Of a stretch of 64,000 nt of DNA, positions 1 through 10,100 are shown one piece after another. The first letter of the stretch is position 1; each line of letters opens with the position of its first letter. Below the pieces are notes generated by a model. The model was not told the DNA's origin, made no database searches, and saw nothing but the letters and a program-made list of their open reading frames with translations. The DNA comes from Ascarosepion bandense (lineage: Eukaryota > Mollusca > Cephalopoda > Sepiida > Sepiidae), in NCBI GenBank assembly GCA_037127315.1, contig JBBBDQ010001154.1, positions 1,935,001 to 1,999,000 of the forward strand. Direction: 5' to 3'. Position numbers and translations under genes: made by a program.

Positions 1-22
1 ATATATATATATATATATATAC

Positions 23-749
23 ACTAGTAGTATAGCCCGGCGTGGCTCGAGTGTAATGAAAGCTTTAAAACTAATCCATGGTCCTGGAGCTCAGACTCTT
101 TGGACGTTGGCACGAAAGACTAAAAAGCAATAGTTGTTTCCAGTTAAAGCGAAACCATAGAGTGAAAGAAAAATGAATGGATGTAAGTCAAGATTTGATT
201 TTCCTGGTATCGGTATCAAATAAGTTATTTTCGTTGTAAACTGAATTTGAAAGCTAAATAATTTCTCTGGGTAAATGGCATCATGGCTGAGACTAAGAAC
301 TACAATTATACCTACTTAGAGCCAAACCCGAAGCAAAAACTAAAATAAAATGGCAGAAAAAATACAGACATACAGGCAGATAAACAGACACACACACAAA
401 CATCTTGCCTTATATATATATATATATATATAATCGATTTTCTGAACTATTGTAAGAACTGCAATCTTGAAACTTCTGAAGATCGTTTCTTATGTCTTTG
501 TCTATGAGTGTATGAAATTTGATTAAAATCAGACCACTCCTTACATAAACCGATTTTTTCGATTATCGATTTTCGATATTTATCGGGGGTACTTGGATAC
601 AAAACCTAGCTAAGAACACTCTCAAACGCTTATAATACAACTTTGTAAATTTTCAAGAAAATCGGTTCAGCCGTTTCGGAGTCTATAGGTAATGGACACA
701 CACAGACACAAACACATATACACACACGGACAAATTCCATTTATAAATA

Positions 750-755
<6 letters not shown>
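23..755 (+). repeat. Interspersed repeat family R1, copy 1
   Basis: Unclassified repeat about 0.7 kb long that recurs at 20497-21201, 45848-46560 and, inverted and internally deleted, at 56187-56519. It opens with TATAGCCCGGCGT, whose GC-rich part can fold on itself (CCCGG pairing with CCGGG in better copies), and ends ATTTATAAATAAGTTTA. Near the 3' end it carries AAAATCGGTTCAGCCGTTTC, a phrase common at the ends of invertebrate non-LTR elements. An internal (TA)n tract lies at about 411-432 and the copy ends directly in another TA tract. It holds no credible ORF. It is probably a non-autonomous retroelement or a LINE 3' part; the superfamily is not resolved. Confidence 0.8.
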
Positions 756-811
<56 letters not shown>

Positions 812-823
812 TATGTGTGTGTT
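755..823. repeat. (TA)n/(TG)n compound microsatellite
   Basis: About 30 bp of TA followed by about 25 bp of TG and a short mixed tail. It sits exactly between the end of R1 copy 1 and the head of the next SINE. ORFs reading IYIYIY and CVCVCV through it are artefacts. Confidence 0.95.
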
Positions 824-1096
824 GTGATGCAGTGGATATCGGCTCAGAAGGAGAAATCAGAGAGGCGAGTTCGAATTCGTTGTATTTACATAGGTACGAA
901 TATCGTTTGGAAAGGCATTAATCTCTTCCACTATGGGTTAAATAGCAAGACAGCTTCGGTTCTACAACCTTGGTTAACAACCAGTCAACTGCAGAAAGTA
1001 ATGAGAACCTACTGCGGAAAGATCTTCTGCTCATACAGTCCTATCTGTTTCAAGACATGAGCTCTTAAGTGTGTATCACGTATGAAACTTAACTGA

Positions 1097-1100
<4 letters not shown>
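821..1100 (+). mobile_element. tRNA-derived SINE (family S1), copy 1
   Basis: Head reads GTGGATATCGGCTC in better copies, followed by GAGTTCGAATTC, which matches a pol III B box (GGTTCGANTCC). The body (TATGGGTTAAATAGC, CAACCTACTGCGG) and the 3' end (ACTTAACTGACTGA) are shared with copies near 18.5, 22.8, 43.6, 44.3, 47.4 and 56.1 kb. A hairpin close to the 3' end (GTCTC arms around a 4-nt loop in the best copies) is degraded here. tRNA-derived SINEs of this kind are known from octopus, but I cannot assign a published family name. The copy is followed directly by (TA)n at 1101-1130. Confidence 0.85.
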
Positions 1101-1134
<34 letters not shown>

Positions 1135-1283
1135 AGTGAGTATAGAATGAGGAGAGAAAAAAGAAAAGTTTTTCCCGTCCAAAACATTAATTTAAAACAG
1201 TGCTCGATATATGATGTATAGAGCAGTGAATATTTATTATAAATTATGTTTTAGAACATGTACATAATTTCTTCTATATATGT

Positions 1284-1349
1284 CCTCTTACCTACAATCA
1301 TATGTTTGTTTCAGTGTTTGGATTTAAACACTTCTTCAGGGGAAATAAA
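1284..1349 (-). ncRNA. Hammerhead ribozyme motif in PLE1 left arm
   Basis: Read on the minus strand: core CUGAAGA (fits CUGANGA), then a 7-bp stem II from AGUGUUU and AAACACU, then GAA, then ACAA and UUGU forming stem III, then A at the cleavage position. Stem I can form between the bases before CUGAAGA (UUUAUUUCCC) and the bases after the cut (GGUAAGAGG) with one C-U mismatch near the core. HHRs in the terminal repeats of Penelope-like elements are established. All core bases appear present; self-cleavage is untested. Confidence 0.65.
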
Positions 1350-1721
1350 GGTTTGGAATCATTCTCTGTTTATATTTGGTTCGCTGTTGTCGTGGGGGTT
1401 GGTTGGGGTTATTGGTAATTAAGTGAATGTCTCGTTTTGATCGTTAGACTTTTGAGGAATTTGGTGTGTAAGTGTGAAATTGTTGATTAATGGTATTATC
1501 CGTTGGAATGTATGTTTTATCTTTTTATCAGTTGGGTATATCTTTTGGTTAGAATTTCTAAGAGGCGATGTTGAGTGGTCATTTTTATGGTCGGCTATCA
1601 TTTAATTGGTTGATGTCTGCTGTTAGTGGACCTAATTCATGTATTTACTTTGATCCTGTGTCTAGGTTTTCATAGACGTGATAGGGGTGGGGTGTTTTTT
1701 CTTTCCAATTTAGATTTTTTC

Positions 1722-1722
<1 letters not shown>

Positions 1723-1767
<45 letters not shown>
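1723..1767. repeat. (TA)n microsatellite in PLE1 left arm
   Basis: About 45 bp of TA inside the left inverted arm. The right arm has a shorter, degenerate TA run at the matching place (near 4930-4950), so the tract was already present in the parent arm and lengths have since diverged. Confidence 0.9.
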
Positions 1768-1770
<3 letters not shown>

Positions 1771-2063
1771 CCCTCTTCTCCTCTTTCTTTCTTCTTTTTC
1801 TTTCTCTTATCCTTATTTTCCTCTTTTTTCTTCTTTTTCCTTTTATTCAAGTTTGGAGTATAATTGTATTTAGGCGAAGTTATTTCAAGAAACCTAAATT
1901 TGTATTTTTTGGGAAGTAAATGCGAATTAGCGTTTTATCAGTTTTTTGTATAAAGTTGTATGTTTAATCTTAATTTTAAGTTTAGAGGGTCGGTTTTTTT
2001 TTGTTTTCTTGCTTTTACAAATTATCGTTTGAGCACTCTGATCATTAAGATAAAAAATCGAAC

Positions 2064-4216
2064 ATGGATAAAATACATTTTGACATTTCGCTGAAAAATA
2101 TTCCTATCCCGAGCAAACAGGAATACTTTCAGAAACTGGTCCTAAAAACGGAGGACCTGGTAAGAAGAATGAGATGGAAAGCGCACTTTTTTCACTAAAG
2201 GACATGGAAATACAAATATTAACACATTCGGATTTAAAAACCTACGAACAGCTCCCCTCACAGAAAAACTTCTCAACTTCGAAAATGACTTTTTCGAAAC
2301 CATAAACAAAATAACTTTCCACAAACACAAAAATAAATTCCAGAAACACTTAGACACAATAGTCAACAACATACACAAATCTGATAAAATATTTGTTAAA
2401 TCAGACAAAACATCGAACTTCTATAAGATGAACCCAAATGAATACAAGAATCTTATTAAAAAAAAAAACCTAACCAAAAAATACAGAAAAATAGACAAAG
2501 AACATAAAAACCACATAGACAGAATAAACCAGGAAGATAAATTAATTACAGACAAACTGAAAATAAGTGACCGAGTCCACAAAATAGCAACGAAAGAAGC
2601 ATATGTACTGTTGAAGGACCACAAACCTGATTTTTACAGCAAATTACCCACAAGGATAATAAACCCTACCAAATCTGAAATAGGTAGGATAAGTAAAACA
2701 ATATTGGAAAGAGTCAACAAACAGATAAAAAACAAAATTAAACTAACGCAGTGAAAAGGCACGGTAGACGTAATCGAGTGGTTTGAAAAAATTGGTGGAA
2801 AAAATAAAGCCACTTTTTTGCAATTTGACATTGTGGACTTCTACCCATCAATTTCGGAGAACCTATTCAGCCTCGCCCTAGAATTTGCTGAGTTCTACTC
2901 GGTCATCACAGAGGATGAGATCAGAATTATCCGAAGCTGCAGGAAATCAGTTATAATCCACAACAACGAACAGTCGACTAAGAACTCAAAGGAGAACTTT
3001 GATTTATCAATGGGTGCACGATTCTGCAGAAGCTTCGGATCTAACCGGATTATTCTTACTGTACAACTTAACTGCACATAAGGAAGTAGAAACGAGCAGG
3101 ATAGGACTATACAGGGACGACGGACTGATGATTGATAAATCTACTGGAGGTAAGGTTGATAAAACCAGAAAATTAATCCATAGAGTCTTTAAATCCTTTG
3201 GCCTTAACGTAGTAATTAACCACAATATCAAGCAAGTAGACTTCCTAGACATAACATTAGACCTAGTATCGAACACTTTCCAACCTTACATGAAAAACAA
3301 CGCTAACCCAATATATATAAACCCCAACTCTAATCACCCACCATCCATTGTTAAGCACATCCCATCATCAATTGAACGTCGCATTAACAAACACTCATCC
3401 AACAAAGAGATATTTGATAAGCACAAGGTAATTTATAATAGAATCCTTAATGAAAGCGGGTATAAATCATCAAAAATCAGTTTTGTAGAAAAATTCGAAA
3501 GTCCAAAAAGCAGAAATAGAAGCACGAAAATAATATGGTATAACTCTCCATTCAACTAATCAGTTAATTTCAAGCTGGGACATAAATTTCTTAAATTAAT
3601 AGAGAAGCACTTTTCCAAAAATAACACTCTAAGCAAAATCTTTAATAAAAATACGATAAAATTAAGCTATAGCTGTTCTAAAAATCTAGAAAAAATAATC
3701 AAAATGCATAACACAAAAATATTAAAAATACACAACAAAAATAAATCCAACACTAATACAAGTACGTCCTATGACAGTCACTTCTGTAACTGTAGAAACC
3801 CCAACCAATGCCCCATGGCCAATAAATGTCTGACGAAATCTCTCATATATATGTGTTCGATTTCATCCTTAGAAAATCCTAAGGATGAAAAAATATATAT
3901 TGGGAATACCATGAACGTATTTAAAAAGCGCTTTCACAATCACCTCTCATCCTTCAATAACAAAGAAAAACAAAACATGACATCTCTCTCCAAACACTTT
4001 TGAAAATTAAAAAACGAAAATAAAACACCTAAGGTCAAATGGAAAATTCTCAAAAAAGCAAGAACAGCAAAATCTATAAAAGAACCATGCTTTCTTTGCC
4101 TTCAAGAAAAAATAGAGATCCTTAAATATATAAATAGTAACAAGCTCTTAAATCAGAGACACGAAATCACAGTAAACTGCAAGCACATTAGGGACTTAAC
4201 CCTACAATCATGCTAA
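2064..4216 (+). pseudogene. PLE reverse transcriptase plus GIY-YIG endonuclease, broken
   Basis: Catalytically this would copy element RNA after a nick made by its own endonuclease. The first ATG at 2064 opens 44 codons ending at a TAA (2196-2198); the frame then shifts. RT motif A is QFDIVDFYPSIS (about 2821-2856); the catalytic box is YRDDG at 3110-3124, still intact. A cysteine cluster, CNCRNPNQCPMANKC, lies near 3785-3830 and is followed by the endonuclease with LIYM (about 3840) and IYIG (3893-3904), then a C-terminal Cys/His tail ending at 4216. Damage: frameshifts near 2196 and 3015; in-frame stops at 2752 (TGA), 3557 (TAA) and 4001 (TGA). Both TGA codons sit where related proteins appear to have tryptophan, consistent with TGG to TGA decay. 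The C-terminal GIY-YIG marks it as a canonical endonuclease-bearing PLE; the Cys cluster before it recalls the Neptune-type arrangement, but clade is not certain. Confidence 0.85.
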
Positions 4217-4630
4217 GAAATACAAAGAGTTCGATTGATATCCTCATTATAAAAGATAAAAAATGCTATAGAAAAAAATCGATCCAATAAATCCTTAAAG
4301 GAAGGCCTATCACTAAAGCCTACACCAATAACCTTACTTAACACAATAACCTTACTTAAATACAAAAATATTCCGTACTAGAAAAATCAAAATTAAATAA
4401 ATGGCTCCCAAACTTGAAAAAGAAACAAAATTCATATATTCAAAATCAAGATTAAATATACTACTTCAGAATAATTATATCATACACAAAAATAAACTGT
4501 AAGCACACGTAAGATCTAACCCTAAAATCACCCCCCCCAAAATACTGGGAATTTGAACAAATATTTTTATTATTATAAAAGATAAAAAATGCTACAGAAA
4601 AATCGATGTAATAAATCCTTAAAATAAGAT
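4178..4630 (+). repeat. Internal duplication in the PLE1 3' region
   Basis: The stretch from about 4178 to 4310 (ending in AAAAATGCTATAG, then a GATCCAATAAATCCTT-like end) recurs at about 4497-4625 with substitutions and a poly-C run. The offset is about 320 bp. It carries the last codons of the PLE frame and the start of its 3' untranslated part. Confidence 0.65.
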
Positions 4631-4712
4631 CTAATGCCCGCAAAAATATCTAAATAAATAAAATATATAAAAAATTAAAAGAAATAAATAAGATTCCAAA
4701 CGATAATTTATA

Positions 4713-5207
4713 TAAAAAAAACCCCGACCCTCTAAACTTAAAATTAAGATTAAACATACAACTTTATACAAAAAACTGATAAAACGCTAATTCGCATTTA
4801 CTTCCCAAAAAATACAAATTTAGATACAATTATACTCCAAACTTGAACAAAAGGAAAAAGAAGAAAAAAGAGGAAAATAAGGATAAGAGAAAGAAAAAGA
4901 AGAAAGAAAGAAGAGAAGAGGGGCATATGTATATGTATATATATATATATTTTTTTTTTTGTTTTTACCGAAAAAATCTACATTGGAAAGAAAAAACATC
5001 CCATCCCTATCACGTCTATGAAAACCTAGACACAGGATCAAAGTAAATACATGAATTAGGTCCACTAACAGCAGACATCAACCAATTAAATGATAGCCGA
5101 CCATAAAAATGACCACTCAACATAACCCTCTTAGAAATTCTAACCAAAAGATATACCCAACCGATAAAAAGATAAAACATACATTTCAACAGATAATACC
5201 ATTAACA
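4713..5207 (-). repeat. PLE1 right arm, inverted copy of 1487-2001
   Basis: Reverse complement of the left arm, with small indels and a different TA/poly-T tract length. The apparent ORF shared by both arms is only the duplicated arm sequence and does not resemble a protein family I know. The arm ends abruptly near 5207, so the hammerhead-bearing outer part of the left arm is missing on this side. Confidence 0.85.
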
Positions 5208-5492
5208 AACCTACCTAGGTTTCACGCTTCGGTTCTGCTTTGTTGCTCTACCTTTGTATTGAGCGCTTTAGTGTTAGGGTTTTCGTCTTGGGTTTTTTTT
5301 TTCTTTCTTACGAGTGCTTGACTTTTTGTTCATGTACTTCGTTTGTTTCTTTTTTTACTTCCCCTTCTTTTCCCTCCGAGTTCGTTCTCGGTGGGCTTTT
5401 CAAGACGAACTTAAATATAGTATAACTTACTAGTATTAGCAGAATTATTTTTGTTACTATTAATATTATTATAATTATTATAATTATTATAG

Positions 5493-5559
<67 letters not shown>

Positions 5560-5608
5560 TAATAATAATTAATAATAATATTATTAATATATATAATAAC
5601 TAATAATA

Positions 5609-5664
<56 letters not shown>

Positions 5665-5717
5665 CGGAAATTAACGAATTTTAACGAAACTTGGTTATAA
5701 ACAACCGACAATTTGAA
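5208..5717. other. No gene seen; AT-rich with two (TA)n tracts
   Basis: Pyrimidine-rich sequence to about 5400, then TTA/ATT runs and two (TA)n tracts at about 5494-5545 and 5616-5660 separated by TAATAATAAT motifs. Nothing coding is recognisable. Confidence 0.7.
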
Positions 5718-6076
5718 ATGAATTGTTTGAATATTATTTTTTATCGATACTCGTATTTAAGTAGATATTCTGTTTGTTTTTTTAATTAAGCAGTATTATA
5801 TATTTATATCTACCGGCCTGATTATTTACGATAAATTGTTATTACGAAAATGTGGAGGCTATTCGTGGTCTAAGACGTTGCCAGATCAAATGCTAGCTTC
5901 CCCTATCTAAATAGGCGTCGCATGTTCGAATCCTGCCGAATGGCACACATTTTCGTAATAACAATTTATCGTAAATAATCAGGCCGGTAGATATAAATAT
6001 AAAATACTGTTTAATTAAAAACAGAATATCTACTTAAATACGAGTATCGGTAAAAATAATTTCAAAAAAATTCATT
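5718..6076. mobile_element. Long fold-back element enclosing a tRNA-like sequence
   Basis: Left arm about 5718-5853 and right arm about 5946-6076 are reverse complements over roughly 130 bp, with near-perfect identity from GTAATAACAATTTATCG inward and small indels outward. The spacer is about 92 bp and is a tRNA-Ser-like sequence. Transcription through it would give a long hairpin with a tRNA-like tip. It may be a fold-back transposon that captured a tRNA, or an inverted duplication beside a tRNA pseudogene. Confidence 0.85.
5858..5944 (+). pseudogene. tRNA-Ser-like pseudogene
   Basis: 87 nt, the usual size of a class II tRNA. Acceptor strands GCTATTC and GAATGGC pair over 7 bp with one G-T wobble. 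The T arm carries GTTCGAATC followed by CTGCCGA, as in eukaryotic tRNA-Ser, and the variable arm folds as CCTAT, loop CTAA, ATAGG. The D loop appears shortened by about 7 nt and I cannot form a clean anticodon stem, so I call it a pseudogene or a SINE-like derivative and assign no anticodon. Confidence 0.6.
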
Positions 6077-7121
6077 ACATATATATATCTATATCTATAT
6101 CTATATATGTTGGGGATACATATAAATCTTAATTTCTTAAGTCAATACGAAATACTACTAATATATAAGTACTGGCTGACTTTTCTACGTGACAAATGGG
6201 CGCGCTGGTTCTTAACATGTCTGAATTATTTGCGATAAAACTATGCACAAAAATGCTTTGTGTTTTATTGCATAAACGTTATTCTGAGGTCACACATTAA
6301 TCTTTGAAGTGGCACATCTCGTTAAATCTAGAACGCAATAAACCCCTCTCCCCCCAAAAAAAATTCAGCCATAATTTCATCAGAAAAGAGGAGTGTCAAA
6401 ATATTTATATCCTTTTAAATGAGTCTTGAATGGCACGTGCGTCAAGTAGACACAATTCGAAATGCGTCTGACAAGACAATAAATGGATTTGAATTCTCAT
6501 TTCCCACAATTCTAAAACCAAAATATTTGTTCTAGATGATATTTGTGATGAAGTGCCATTATAAATAGTTTGAGCAGACCGTTGTTGAATCGGCAACGAC
6601 GAAGAGGGGACCCTATTGCGCAGATGGGAACAGGTGTTCAATCTGGGGGTCATTTAGTTGAAAATGAGAAGATAATGGGTGACCTTGCTGTGTGATGTGC
6701 AACTGTAACAATGATGATGACATTTCTTGCTGTTTCGTTTATTTTGGGGCAAAACATTGTATAATTCAGGCTTGTTAGCGCCAACTGCAATCCATCCTTT
6801 AGCTTCTTGCAATTTTGGGGTAGTCTCAAAGCTAACATTAAAGAATGGGATTTTTGCCTGTGGAGTATATTATTGATTAAGAAAAAAGAAACGAATGAAC
6901 AATCTCTAAGAATCCTGCCGGATGATTCGGTAGACTCTTTCGAAAAGTCAAAGGAACGAAAGGATGATATCCTAAGTCCGGTTCACACTCCTTCCCGGCC
7001 TTTCGAACAGAAGTAGAGGTTTATTCCTTGTTTCCTGTTTAGAATTAGTTGTCAGTTCCTTCTAAGGTCTGTTCATTCTCTTTCACTTCAGTACCCACTT
7101 GCTTCCATTACCGCGGTACTA
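6077..7121. other. No recognisable gene; LINE-leader fragment near the right end
   Basis: About 1 kb without coding signal that I trust; the short minus-strand frames at 6405-6838 match no family I know. Roughly 6975-7045 (AGAAGTAGAGG, CTTGTTTCCTGTTTAG) resembles 49085-49155 in the 5' leader of the jockey/CR1-type LINE, so a leader fragment lies just before the satellite array. Confidence 0.55.
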
Positions 7122-10100
7122 GGGGTGAATTAATCCAAAAAGAAAAAAGAGGTGAATTAATCCAAAAAGAAAAAATGGGTGAATTAATCCAAAAAGAAGA
7201 AAAGGGGTGAATTAATCCAAAAAGAAAAAAAGGTGTGAATTAATCCAAAAAGAAGAAAAGGTGTGAATTAATCCAAAAAGAAATAAAGGGGTGAATTAAT
7301 CCAAAAAGAAAAAAAGGTGTGAATTAATCCAAAAAGAGGAAAAGGGGTGAATTAATCCAAAAAGAAAAAAGGTGTGAATTAATCCAACAAGAAAAAAAGG
7401 GGTGAATTAGTCCAAAAATAAGAAAAGGTGTGAATTAATCCAAAAAGAAGAAAAGGTGTGAATTAATCCAATAAGTAAAAAAAGGTGTGAATTAATCCAA
7501 AAAGAAAAAAAGGTGTGAATTAATCCAAAAAGAAAAAAAGGGGTGAATTAATCCAAAAATAAGAAAAGGTCTGAATTAATCCAAAAAGAAAAAAAAGTTG
7601 TGAATTAATCCAAAAATAAGAAAAGGTCTGAATTAAACCAAAAAGAAAAAAAGGGGTGAATTAGTCCAAAAAGAAAAAAAGGGGTGAATTAATCCAAAAA
7701 GATAAAAAGAGGTGAATTAGTCCAAAAAGAAAAAAAAAGGGGTGAATTCGTCCAAAAAGAAAAAAGGGGTGAATTAGTCCAAAAATAAGAAAAGGTGTGA
7801 ATTAATCCAAAAAGAAATAAAGGGGTGAATTAATCCAAAAATAAGAAAAGGTGTGAATTAATCCAAAAAAGAAAAAAAGGGGTGAATTAATCCAGAAAGA
7901 AGAAAAGGTGTTAATTAATCCAAAAAGAAAAAAAGGGGTGAATTAATCCAAAAAGAAAAAAAGAGGTGAATTAATCCAAAAAGAAGAAAAGGTGTATATT
8001 AATCCAAAAAGAAAAAAAGGGGTGAATTAATCCAAAAAGAAAAAAAGGGGTGAATTAATACAAAAAGGAAAAAAAGGGGTGAATTAATCCAAAAAGAAAA
8101 AAAGGGGTGAATTAATTCAAAAAGAAGAAAAGGTGTGAATTAATCCAAAAAGAAAAAAGGTGTATATTATTCCATAAAGAAAAAAAGGGGTGGATTAAAC
8201 CAAAAAGAAAAAAAGGGGTGAATTATTCCAAAAAGAAAAAAAGGTGTGAATTAATACAAAAAGAAAAAAAGGGGTGAATTAATCCAAAAATAAGAAAAGG
8301 TGTGAATTAATCCAAAAAGAAAAAAAGGGGTGAACTAATCCAGAAAGAAGAAAAGGTGTTAATTAATCCAAAAAGAAAAAAAGGGGTGAATTAATCCAAA
8401 AAGAAAAAAAGAGGTGAATTAATCCAAAAAGAAGAAAAGGTGTATATTAATCCAAAAAGAAAAATAGGGGTGAATTAATCCAAAAAGAAAAAAAGGGGTG
8501 AATTAATACAAAAAGGAAAAAAAGGGTGAATTAATCCAAAAAGAAAAAAAGGGGTGAATTAATTCAAAAAGAAGAAAAGGTGTGAATTAATCCAAAAAGA
8601 AGAAAAGGTGTATATTATTCCAAAAAGAAAAAAAGGTGTGAATTAATCCAAAAAGAGGAAAAGGGGTGAATTAATCCAAAACGAAAAAAAGGTGTGAATT
8701 AATCCAACAAGAAAAAAAAAGTTGTGAATTAGTCCAAAAATAAGAAAAGGTCTGAATTAAACCAAAAAGAAAAAAAGGGGTGAATTAGTCCAAAAAGAAA
8801 AAAAGGGGTGAATTAATCCAAAAAGATAAAAAGAGGTGAATTAGTCCAAAAAGAAAAAAAAAGGGGTGAATTCGTCCAAAAAGAAAAAAGGGGTGAATTA
8901 GTCCAAAAATAAGAAAAGGTGTGAATTAATCCAAAAAGAAATAAAGGGGTGAATTAATCCAAAAAGAAAAAAAGGGGTGGATTAAACCAAAAAGAAAAAA
9001 AGGGGTGAATTATTCCAAAAAGAAAAAAAGGTGTGAATTAATACAAAAAGAAAAAAAGGGGTGAATTAATCCAAAAATAAGAAAAGGTGTGAATTAATCC
9101 AAAAAGAAAAAAAGGGGTGAATTAATCCAAAAAGAAGAAAAGGTGTTAATTAATCCAAAAAGAAAAAAAGGGGTGAATTAATCCAAAAAGAAAAAAAGAG
9201 GTGAATTAATCCAAAAAGAAGAAAAGGTGTATATTAATCCAAAAAGAAAAAAATGGGTGAATTAATCCAAAAAGAAAAAAAGGTGTGAATTAATACAAAA
9301 AGGAAAAAAAGGGGTAAATTAATCCAAAAAGAAAAAAAGGGGTGAATTAATCCAAAATGAAAAAAAGGTGTGAATTAATCCAAAAAGAAATAAAGGGGTG
9401 AATTAATCCAAAAAGAAAAAAAGGTGTGAATTAATCCAAAAAGAAATAAAGGGGTGAATTAATCCAAAAAGAAAAAAGGTGTGAATTAATCCAACAAGAA
9501 AAAAAGGGGTGAATTAATCCAACAAGAAAAAAAGGGGTGAATTAGTCCAAAAATAAGAAAAGGTGTGAATTAATCCAAAAAGAAGAAAAGGTGTGAATCA
9601 ATCCAATAAGTAAAAAAAGGTGTGAATTAATCCAAAAAGAAAAAAGGTGTGAATTAATCCAAAAAGAAAAAAAGGGGTGAATAAATCCAAAAATAAGAAA
9701 AGGTCTGAATTAATCCAAAAAGAAAAAAAAGTTGTGAATTAATCCAAAAATAAGAAAAGGTCTGAATTAAACCAAAAAGAAAAAAAGGGGTGAATTAGTC
9801 CAAAAAGAAAAAAAGGGGTGAATTAATCCAAAAAGAAATAAAGGGGTGAATTAATCTAAAAAGAAAAAAAGGGGTGGATTAAACCAAAAAGAAAAAAAGG
9901 GGTGAATTATTCCAAAAAGAAAAAAGGTGTGAATTAATACAAAAAGAAAAAAAGGGGTGAATTAATCCAAAAATAAGAAAAGGTGTTAATTAATCCAAAA
10001 AGAAAAAAAGGGGTAAATTAATCCAAAAAGAAAAAAAGAGATGAATTAATCCAAAAAGAAGAAAAGGTGTATATTAATCGAAAAAGAAAAAAAGGGGTGA

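Larger units (their letters stand above)
1131..5207 (+). mobile_element. Penelope-like element PLE1 with inverted terminal arms
   Basis: A decayed retroelement. A broken RT plus GIY-YIG reading frame (2064-4216) lies between arms in inverted orientation: 1487-2001 matches the reverse complement of 4713-5207 over nearly its whole length, including the poly-pyrimidine and TA tract in each arm. The left side extends outward from 1487 to about 1131 and holds a hammerhead-like motif on the minus strand at 1284-1349; the right arm stops at 5207 and lacks it. Direct or inverted terminal repeats around a single RT/GIY-YIG ORF are typical of Penelope-like elements, which supports the class. Confidence 0.8.

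Noticed and set aside
1626..5065. Protein shared between two loci (MDLIHVFTLILCLGF on plus at 1626 and minus at 5065)
   Set aside because: It is the PLE1 inverted arm translated twice; the frame is not otherwise conserved.
5858..5944. Functional tRNA gene
   Set aside because: D loop shortened and no clean anticodon stem; located within a fold-back.
6405..7016. Small ORFs on both strands (82, 62 and 69 codons)
   Set aside because: Overlapping, no recognisable motif, and partly in a LINE leader fragment.
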